From Thuidium tamariscinum (Eukaryota > Streptophyta > Bryopsida > Hypnales > Thuidiaceae): a stretch of 64,000 nt of DNA. The stretch spans positions 1,116,001 through 1,180,000 of the forward strand of contig OX344754.2 in assembly GCA_947034885.2 (NCBI GenBank). The letters run 5' to 3'. This document shows positions 47,086-56,775 of the stretch, one piece after another; positions within the stretch are counted from its first letter, which is position 1, and every line of letters begins with the position of its first letter. Under the pieces are notes generated by a model. It searched no databases. It saw only the letters and a program-made list of their open reading frames with translations, and had not been told where the DNA came from. A program made the translations under genes and the position numbers.

Positions 47086-47089
47086 TTAA

Positions 47090-49884
47090 ATCCAATGGTA
47101 ATAAGGCCATCATTCTCTTCAATGTTCTTTTGCCATATGGTCAAACTTAGATTATAAGCTCAATTTAGTCTCTTAAATCATATTGGGATTTCAACGTAGT
47201 ATATTTATTTTGTGAGACTATAAATGAGCTACAGTTGTAGAAAATCTTTATCAATTTTGACATAACTTATAAGTAATATAATTTAATAACTAAGAAAATA
47301 AGCCCTACACCAATGCTACAACCAAATTAAGGTAAAAATAACTTTAAATTTTTTAAATTCATAATAAATTCATAAAACTTTCAAAATTCAATAACTTTCA
47401 CATTGTAGGTCCACACGCCACAAAATGAAGTCCATTGCCTCTTCTCAAAGAGAGCTTTTTGATAGTACCAAGAATGTGACCAAGGATTATATGGTTTTGT
47501 AGATCTCAACCTAGCAAATAGAACAAACAAAACAAACAATTGTTTAACTTTATTAAAGAAAATCAATTGATTTGAAATTTCTATTGAATGTAAAAGTAAC
47601 CATGACAAAAAAATTTGAAATTTTTTTAGTAATATTTTTTGTTTTTACATCCCAAACACCCTTCTTGACATAGTCATTCAAATCATGCCTAATAAGCTGT
47701 ATTTTTCCTTATATAAAATTGAAAGATAAAATTTTGATAATTTTTGTGTTTTAATAAACATTTTTTTGATAAATACTGATATTTACAAATTTGGGTGGAA
47801 AAAACATTATTTTGATTTTTTGAAGTGTAATAAGCAAATGATTTTTTTATCGTCTAGAATACATATAGGAATATTTCTATATAGAGACCAAAATTAGAGG
47901 TGACAATGAGAAATAGTTTTTGAAATCAACATGTTGAAATCACTTTCAATTAAAGAAAAACATACAAAATTCAAATGATATTGCAATATTGAATTCTAAA
48001 TCATGGAGCATCTAATTACAATAATTATTTGAAGTTTAGGATTCTTTCAAAATTTTGAAATGTATTGCTTCATGTAATCAACCCTCAATAAGTATTATGG
48101 GTTGTGTATAATGAATATTGTAATACATCTAGAATATTAACATTTAACGTTTACAAAAATTGATCTCAATAATATGTAACATCTATATGAAGAACAATGT
48201 ACAAGACTTTTAAAATAAATATATAATGTTTACAAAAAAAAAGATGAAGCATTCATCTAAACTAGTTGAAAAGAATCTACATTAGTTTTGTGAAGTTCTC
48301 CTACACACCAAGGTTGTATTTGCTACTCGAGTGCGTGGATGCTCTTGATGAAGGATATCATGTCACTAGATCAATGATAAAAAAAACTTCTTTAGAATTT
48401 CAAGTGTACTCTCAGCATCTTTGAATTTTACAATTTTTTCAATTTTTTTCAACTTTGTCACTTGTTGAAGTAAATTCAATGCAATATGGAGCTAAACAAT
48501 TCATATTACTAAACACTTGATAGTGTATATTTCACTATAAGACATAATTATGATATTTTAGTACTTATAGAAATAACACTACTATAAACTATACAAAATT
48601 TATTTCACTTCATTATTTAAATTTAATTCAAAACTAAACATGGATTCAATATTTGAAAGTTAGAATCAAGTTTGGCCAATGAAGAGTAGTAATTCACTTT
48701 TAACATGTAGGGACCTAGATGGATTTACTATTTGATCCTACAAACTCTCAAAAATATAAAAATGACAGAATAACTATTAGGCTTTCTCAATTTGTCATCT
48801 CAACTCTCGTCTCAACTATATGGTAACCCAAACTTCCGAAGATGGATTTGGGGCTATAACTTTTGTATGATATCTTCAAAGAACCAAGATTTACAGTTAA
48901 GCATGTAGAACAATTCTATACCTTGCATAATTTTTATATATACTTTTCTAATTTATAAATGTCCCTCTATTAGATGTTTAGTTTTGCTAGTGTTTTTTTT
49001 CACTACTACTTTTTGACAATTTAATTACAAAATAGAAAAATCTTTGTCTTGCTACAAAGCTTAAATTAACATTCTTATTAGCCTATAGATAAAAGGTTTC
49101 TTCTTCTTGAAATCTAATTAATTGATTGAAAATTCCTTCAAGTTTGTGAAATTGGCCAATTTATTTATTTCTAATCTCATACTATTTTTTTTTTTAAAAA
49201 TAAATTCTTTTTCTTACAAAATTTCACATTTAGAATCACATATTAGCAACACAATTCTCTATAGAAATAAATTTCAACTAATTCATAAAATTGTAGCTAT
49301 GTCTACGTAGTTTTCTTGTGATTGAAACATAGAAGGCATGACAGAACGGACCAACATTAGGCCTCATATAGGTCATTCAAGGATGTTGTGGGCTCACATT
49401 TGGGCTCAGTTTCTATATGAAATGAGCTTCTCCAAACTTTCATAAATGTATTTTTGTCCATCATTTTCAAAGAATTTTTTCATGTATGAATACCAAAAAA
49501 ATATAATTTATTGTTCATATTAAAATCCAAAATTTTCAATGCTTTTTTTTTTCTCTTTTTGGGAGCTTGTTTAAAATTAAACCAAATATCAAAATTTTGA
49601 TAAGTGACATCATTTAAAAAAAATTGTAGCTATACAAATTCAAACTAGATATATCATGGATCATATAGGAAAAGAAAATACAACAATATCATTTATGGAT
49701 TGAAAGAATATAACATTATAAGTGCATAAAAACATTGAAAGTTATTTGATGTCTATAAATCTTCTTCTTACATTTATAATCTAAATTGATGTTGAAAAAC
49801 ATAATATACATAACTACATCAATTTATAGCCTTTTAAAAATTTCTGTAGAATTTGTCTGTAAATGAATTTCTAATGTAATTTTT
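47090..49884. other. AT-rich spacer with one eroded Helitron relative
   Basis: 47365-47520, read in reverse, follows the Helitron unit (GAGAAGAGGCAATGGAC; GTGTGGACCTACAATGTGAA; AGTTATTGAATTTTG). The remainder is very AT-rich with no coding or tandem structure recognised. Confidence 0.45.
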
Positions 49885-50305
49885 TCACAAGATTTATGAT
49901 GGAAACACCCAAAACCGTCCAAATAAGGAATTTAGTATAGTTGGAGGCAATATTTTCTAAAAATAATATATTATTCCAATATTAGCAAGTGAAAACCATG
50001 AATATTTTTTAAAGTAGATTTTTCAGATGTTGTATGTAATTTCTATAATTTTCCAAAGTATTGGCTCCCTAGACCACTGAAATTGTTCAATAGATACCCC
50101 CAAATTTGAATGCTACTAAAATCAACAGTTAGCCAATTAGATTTTGGTATGTGTAGCCTCTAAAATATGTCATCAAATTAGAGTCATGCATTTGGCAAAC
50201 ACGTTAATTGTAGTCTAGGGACGGATTTGGATGAGTTTAGGGTCCAACACAAGGTATAGGTGTGATATTAGAAGATTCTCCCTTAAGTGATTGAGAACTC
50301 AATTC
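49885..50305 (-). repeat. Dispersed repeat, inverted partner of 18260-18652
   Basis: The reverse complement matches 18260-18652 (CTAGACTACAATTAACGTG, TTTGCCAAATGCATG, CCTTATTTGGA) with scattered changes. No ends were defined. Confidence 0.65.
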
Positions 50306-50309
50306 TAAG

Positions 50310-50535
50310 ATTCCTAGAAGGGCTTGAAAGCCCTATTTAGTCGTATCAAGTATATTATGGATTCAATGGTATTGATAAACAAAAATCCATTGACCAAATA
50401 CTTTTCAATAGAAAGTAAATTAATGATCAAGATAGTATATATAACAATGTATTACAATTCATACATTAATCGATAATTGAAGTATTATGAAGCTAAAGAT
50501 GGATTGTACAGAAGGACTCTAAGGTCTTTCAAGGG
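50310..50535. mobile_element. TTAA-type element family 8, copy 2 (uninterrupted)
   Basis: Right boundary CTTTCAAGGG then TTAA (50536-50539). The left end, CCTAGAAGGGCTTGAAAGCC, is less certain. It serves as the empty-site comparison for the nested insertion at 46640. Confidence 0.55.
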
Positions 50536-50539
50536 TTAA

Positions 50540-51248
50540 CACTAAAATATCTAGATTTGCAATGCCCCCCCCCTTCCTTTGCAAAATCTTGAATTAGAAA
50601 ATCAAGACATATTATTTTCAAAATTGGATTCTTGATTTTGGAATAAACTTTGAAGATATTTTCTCCAAAAGAATACTAAAAGTAGTGATTTAATAAGATT
50701 TTATTGAACCTCTAAGTTTTGTTGCCAACAAAATGTGGTGCCTTGGACATTCAAGGGTTTAATTATTAATTTAAATAATTTATATTTCAAAAATTCATAA
50801 TATACTTATATTAGTACTTGATCCATTTGGCAAAAAAATGGTAGGTGTTTCCAACAATAGTCTCTTTTCTATTAAGAATGAAAGATATCCATAAATTGTA
50901 TGCAAACAATTGAAGTATGTTGCATTTTCAAAATCCTTGTCAATTCTTCTAAGTCTAGGAAATGTAATTTAACTCCTAAAGGACCAACAAACTTACTTTG
51001 GCCTTCTTAAGAACTTGGGTAGGCTCTATTGACTTTATAATTTTGAATTTTGACATGAATTTTCTTAAGATGGATGCTCAATACTCATCATAATATGTCA
51101 AATTGGACACCAAAAAATATTTTCTTAGAACATTAATTCTTTTTTAGAGTTGTATAAATTGATACCTATTCCAAAACAATTGAACAATTCAAATCTAAAT
51201 AATGAGGAAAGAGTTTTATGTTGCATGCAACAAAGGTAGAAAAAACAA
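50540..51248. other. Spacer with pieces of TTAA-type elements
   Basis: CTTGGACATTCAAGGGTTTAA at 50732-50762 and TTTAACTCCTAAAGGACCAAC at 50968-50988 look like single ends of TTAA-type elements. Partners were not found. Confidence 0.4.
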
Positions 51249-51482
51249 TCCTACTAATATGTGAGCATAAAAATGGGAGCATGGGAGCCTTGAGAATATA
51301 TATGAAAGTAGATATCCTACAACCATGAAAGATGCTCATAACATAATCACCTACAATATAGGTATGTGCAATATAAGTGCACTATAATTATAGTAGGTTC
51401 TATATTATAAACACTTATACTATAGATGTATAGTCTTCTAGGTTCATAGGCTCATAGACTTAAGCTCACATAATAGCAACCC
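51249..51482. mobile_element. Palindromic MITE family 4, copy 2 (no nested insertion)
   Basis: Left end ACTAATATGTGAGCATAA and complement of the right end GTTGCTATTATGTGAGCTTAA. The interior follows 29592-29990 (GGGAGCCTTGAG; AACATAATCACCTACAATAT; CTAGGTTCATAGGCTCATAG) without the CACTA insertion. Confidence 0.7.
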
Positions 51483-53237
51483 TCTAGAAAAAAACACGTA
51501 AAGTTGTCTTTTGCTCTCAATTTTCAAAATTTTCAAAAGCAAAATGATTGTAAAGGATATTGATTGTTTACTAGAATATTTTTATTTTTTAGATTAACAA
51601 TCCTCCAATTCTTCCACAAGTTATTAGCTTATTAGTTTTATCTTTCATTCAATAACACCTTTCACTTTAAGATTTTCTTAAAAATGAATGTGAAAGTTTT
51701 TTTATTTAAATTATTTATGTGTATTTTCATCCCACTTTCCAACATATTGACCAAAATTCATAAGTTATAGGACATATGTGTTATTTCCTAAAAATGTTGA
51801 AATATGAAATTTGACCTTTTAGAAGGGCTAAAAAAGCCTACATTTTGAAGTTTAAGCACATTGAACTTGTAATTAGTAAAGATACTCATTCTAAAATTTT
51901 AGGATAATGTAATCGAGCAAGCTCACCAAAGCTTCCACTAGTTGAATTTGTTAGAAAATGAATATTGACAACTGAGATTTTGACCTTGCTTTGAAGACAA
52001 GTAGTTCAAAGTAGTTTTGCACTTCTATACACAAAAGTCCTTTAGATGTTAACCATATTGAAATTTATGTAAGGACCATCCATAATTAATTTCTAACTAT
52101 ACAACATAACACAATTACAAAGACTTGCTTTAATAATGCTAACTTGGACAAATTCCAAAACTATGTAAGTTTGTGATATACTAATATGGTAGTTTTTATT
52201 TTAGATAGATAAAATATAGTATGTACTCTACACTATTTTTATACTATTTCAAAGAATGGATTTTTCATCCAAACTTCAATCATTTCTACTAAATCCATTG
52301 AATTCCCATTTGAATTTCATCTAAAAGGTCATACCAATTAAATCATATTCATTCCAAACTCATGAATCAGAGCACAATAGTCTCTTGCACTAATTTAATC
52401 AACTTATATAATAGGTGAAGATTAGAATGAGATATTACTTAGAAAAATACTATTATATTTATATTTTAATTTTGAAAATTTTCCATGTGACTTTGTGTGG
52501 ATCCATATACCTCAAGGCTTTTAAATTGAATAATTCTTTTGCAATTCACCAAAAATTTTGGAAGTTAAATATAACTTCAAAATTAAATTTGATATATTTC
52601 ATTTATAGAATTATTACAAAGATAGTTTATTTTAATTTAGTAAAAATATCTTGATTCATTTATGAGGTGTCAAAAAAACTTATCCCTTATCATATATGAG
52701 TGCTCAATATATATTTGTATTTAATAACCTTCAATATGGAGAGCTATAAACATTAGTAAGAAAAATATGAAAAAATCAGTAAAGAAAACTAAAAGTGTTA
52801 GTAGAATGCACTATAAGCACTCATGTAGTTATGAGGTAAGATTGGTATAAATAATTCAAAAAACAGATGGAAAGGTTTCAAAAAATTCATAGGATGGAAA
52901 AATATTGACAAAATTTTCTATTTATATCATTTTTATAACCTAATTTTTTAGAAAATAATAAATATTTGACACAAAAACTGCCCTCTTTTTCCTACATTTA
53001 TAGTTGTAGAGAAAACAAGTAATATGAATAGTGATGAAAACAATACAATTACACAAACAAATAAAAAGTCATGATATGTGTCTTTCAAATACGGAGAAAT
53101 AGAAAAATAAACCTACCAAATACATTCATAATTTATGTTCTATTATTAGATGACATGATAGACAATATTTCTTATATGAATGTATGTTGTAAAATAGGCA
53201 ATAACAAATAGGATATTATTGAACAACATCCATGATC
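51483..53237. other. AT-rich spacer, no gene recognised
   Basis: Around 75% or more A+T by eye. No coding region, tandem repeat or clear terminal repeats. Confidence 0.45.
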
Positions 53238-54180
53238 AACCCCTAAAGGTTTTTGAATATGTTTTCACAAAATTCAAAACTACCATTTCCAGTACAAGTA
53301 CCAACTCTTAGAATTTTTTTTTCCAGGACACATGTGACTATAGGGGCTTGTAGTAAACTAGTTAGAAAAGATGAAGAAAAAATTCCAGAAATTTCTAATG
53401 TGTAGATTGTAAAATATGAGCATTTAAATTGACAAATATTATTTTTCTAACCTTGTCAAAAACTAGGTAGCTACATTTTAAATGGTCACATTTGTATGCA
53501 AAAATGTCCAAAATGGTGGTCACTCTTTGGATTTGTTCTTCAAAGCAAGTTGGCTATATGCTTGAAAATTTTCAAATCATTTGGAATAGTACAATATGTA
53601 GGAAATAAATAATAAGCAGAAAGAAGTAGAGTATGATCTAAAATACCAAATTATTAAAAAATTATTTATGGAATTGGAAAATGCCAATCTCAATATTTTT
53701 AATGTTGTAATAAACAATCTACACCTAATGTTTTTATTTTTTCCAAAAATATTAAAAATTGAATAAAAAAAGAAGAATTTCAAACTTTTTTGGAGAGGAA
53801 AGATTCTATAACTATTCACAAGCTACAAACTAAAACTCCTCATAACTTTTGACTCATTGATCAAAGTAGAATGATTCCAAGCTTATACTTAGATATAAAT
53901 TTAAAAATAGGAAATTTTAGATTTTTATTTCTTAAATTTTTTTATTTTCAAGAAATCTTTTTTGTTGCTTAAGCTACTTGCCAAGAAATGAAAACTACAT
54001 ATCATACAATAACTTTTTAACCATGTAGTTAAAGTTATGAAAATTTTTGGGCCTTAAAGGTACTCCTTACAAAAATGTTGTGTGAAAATTTCAAAGAAGA
54101 AAAATAAAAATTCCATTTGTAGTGAGTTGCCGAAAATTACTATGTTGCCCAAAAAACATAGTTTTAATAGTGCTTTAGGA
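53238..54180 (+). mobile_element. TTAA-type family 5 element, eroded
   Basis: Begins CCCCTAAAGG after TCAA (an altered TTAA). The body matches the right half of 30456-32611 in the same orientation (CAAAATGGT..CA, TTCTTCAA.GCAAGTT, AAACAATCTACACCTAAT, CTCATAACTTTT). The right end, GTGCTTTAGGATTATAA, is degraded. Confidence 0.62.
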
Positions 54181-55407
54181 TTATAATTCAATAATCTATC
54201 CAATGGTGGTCAACATATACTTGCTGGTAGTGAACATCCACTTACTGGAAATTAGTTGGCTTTGTGTTGCTACCTAATTGGCTAATTCCCATTTGTTGTT
54301 ATTTACCTAAAGCATATACATACCTTTTCCTTTTTCGTATCAATTTCAAAGTGAAAGATGAAATTTCTTAATTTCAAAGATGAAATTATTAATAAAACAT
54401 GACTATCAAGGAGATTGATTTCTATTCAAAAATTTGGACCACCTCTATTTTGAATGACAAAATGACAAAATGATGTTTTGCAAAGAATTAAGGCAAAAAT
54501 CATGTAGTTGATTTTGAAATAAAAGTTTATGAAGCATATTAGTGCATGTAAGTTCATTAATATCTACAATAAAATGAAATAAATTTTGGATTTCTTGACT
54601 TGGCCCAAGTGTAAGCAAAGTTTGTTCATTCAATCTAAAGAAGAAGAATTTCTCGTCACATGAAATATATTTTAAGCTCTTCAAAATCCCACACACTTCA
54701 AATTTATACCCAAATTTATATTCAACTTTTTCTTCAACCATAGGACAAGTTGATGAACCCTAAAAGAACTCAAACATTTTGTCTCACTAACATTCCCAAA
54801 TCTAGACTTTATTAGCTGAAACGGATGAATAAGAAGGTGATTTTCCAAGACCTTAACCCCCCAAAAGCCCATTGTCCCTGTGGGAGACAATTTGGAGTTC
54901 AGGCAAGTTCTGATGACCTCAATTTTTAGTGAAACTTTTTGAAACTTTTTCATAAGATAGAAAAAATTGATTAGCTTCATGGGAATATAATTTTTTTAAA
55001 TTTCAATTGATGCCCGGGAGTTTAAATTATACCACAAAAAGCCAAAATTTCAACTTGGTGGGTAGGAAAATAGATTCACAAAAACTTGAAATTAAATTTT
55101 TTAACATTTTTATCTTATAGATTATATTTTTGTCTATGTGTGAAGCTTTGATTCATTCCATTTGGATTAGTTATGTGAAAGTTATGAACAATCTTGTTTT
55201 TCATGTAGTTTGAACATCTTCTTGAAAAAATAACCTATAGGATTCATTTATGAATGCAATTTTCACAATTTTTTAAGAAAAATTGCTTGGCAAGGTAAAA
55301 TTTGCTTGCTTGAACAATCTCACCATTGGAATCATTGTGTTTAAATTCCATTTTAGAGCTATTAATGATTTAATTTTTCATTCAATTTTGGATGTACCTT
55401 TACTTAA
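54181..55407. other. AT-rich spacer, no gene recognised
   Basis: The longest open frames (minus strand, 54445-54980) have no recognisable domains and base use like the surrounding spacer. Confidence 0.45.
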
Positions 55408-55797
55408 TCCTCCTATGAAGATAGACTGTTTGTTTGGATGTTTGTTTGTTTGTTATGTTGAGATCTCCCGGACTGTGAGTCCCCCGGGTGCGTGTTTGGT
55501 CCCGTTGAAAAGCCCTCGGCGAGGAGGGGTGCACGGGCTTTGATTCATGGTGTTCCAACCTACGACATGAAAGTTATAGAATTTTGAAGTTTCTATACAT
55601 GTTTGTTTGTTACGTTGAGATCTCCTGGACTGTGAGTCCCCCGGGTGCATGTTTGGTACTGTCGGAAAGCCCTCAGTGAGGAGGGGTGCACGGGTTTTGA
55701 TTCATGGTGTTCCAACTTACGGCATGAAAGTTATTGAATTTTGAAGTTTCTATACATTAAAAAAATTAGACCGTGGCAACGGCACGGGCCACCCTAG
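55408..55797 (+). mobile_element. Helitron-type non-autonomous element with tandemly duplicated unit (390 bp)
   Basis: Preceded by A and beginning TCCTCCTATGAAG. Ends with hairpin CCGTG-gcaacgg-CACGG, then GCCACC and CTAG, followed by T at 55798. Two head-to-tail units of about 185 bp (55440-55600 and 55606-55760) each contain GTTGAGATCTCC, GTGAGTCCCCCGGGTG, GAGGAGGGGTGCACGGG and GAAAGTTAT..AATTTTGAAG. The 42228 copy has one unit. No Rep/helicase is encoded. Confidence 0.8.
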
Positions 55798-56173
55798 TCA
55801 TTTTTTAAAGAATGAAAATTCAGCATTTTTTCTTTGAAATTTTTTCCTCAGACTTTCGACTCAATTCTTAAACACAATTTCTTTTAATTCAAAGTCCACA
55901 ATGCAAAAAATTTCAAGAAATGGCAATCAAAGTCATCTAAAATTGCACAACAATGTTTTAAAAAACTCTTTTTTCCAACTTTGAATGCTCATATCTTCGA
56001 ATCTATCTGGTCAAACCTCATGAAATTTTGACCACATGGTCTTAGACAAACAATGTACAAGATCCTATGGTTAGATTCTATAAAAACACTTTTTTTGTTC
56101 TTTTGGATAAACAGAGCAAAAATGGCAGTTTTGAGTGATTTTTGATACAAAAATGGCCTTGGGCCTTTAGGGG
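55798..56173 (-). mobile_element. TTAA-type element, right part only
   Basis: Ends CCTTTAGGGG followed by ATAA (an altered TTAA) at 56174. Interior phrases (TTTTTGATACAAAAATGG; ACAAGATCCTATGGTTA; CTTCGAATCTATCTGGTC) parallel other family-5 copies. The left end is lost at the Helitron. Confidence 0.5.
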
Positions 56174-56775
56174 ATAATATTATGTTGAAGAATTTTTTAC
56201 AGATCATATTGTGGAAAATGCAAATGTCAAATGCAAGAATTTATTTATTTTTATCACTAGATTGCGAAAAGGAGAAATCATTAATTGCTTCCAAAAATAA
56301 TTCAGTCACCAAATAAGAATCCTCTCATAAAACCAAGTATGTCCTTGCCGGGTTAATAAAGTTGTCAGGAAGATCGGGGTAAAACGAAAGTGGTCGCACC
56401 TGGAAGCGGAAGCGCATTTGGACGGGAGACCCAGAAGCTTCCATCGACTTCCAGGAACAAAACAGAAGACCCATTCTTTGGAAAAACCGGCCTTCTAGGG
56501 CATCGCTTCCATTCCTTAGAGTTTTCCTCTCTCTGACCTCGCCCGTCTGCTTGCTGCGTGCCGCTCCGTCATCTCTGCCTATGTTAAGTTATTAGTGTGA
56601 GGCGCCGGCTGTTTTGTTGTTGCTGTTGCAGGCGGAGCGCTGTTTCATTTTTCCCATTCAATTTGTTTTCTTAGGTTTTGGGCTCCGATTGGGGCGAGAC
56701 AGGAGTTGTTTTCATTGAGGCATTCGCGGGGGATTGTCGTGGAGGGCGCGCGAGGGGGGGCGGAAGGCCGGCACC
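56174..56775 (+). promoter_or_regulatory. Promoter and 5' leader region of the HSP110-class gene
   Basis: Composition turns from AT-rich transposon to balanced and then GC-rich from about 56350. GAAGCTTC at 56434-56441 is the core nGAAnnTTCn dyad of a heat-shock element, with further TTCC/GGAA words close by (56450-56460, 56500-56515). The 100 bases before the ATG are G-rich. No TATA box could be fixed with confidence. Heat-shock control is an inference from the motif and the gene product. Confidence 0.4.

Noticed and set aside
54445-54980. Overlapping minus-strand open frames of about 98-99 codons
   Set aside because: AT-rich sequence, no domain, splice or conservation signal; likely chance.
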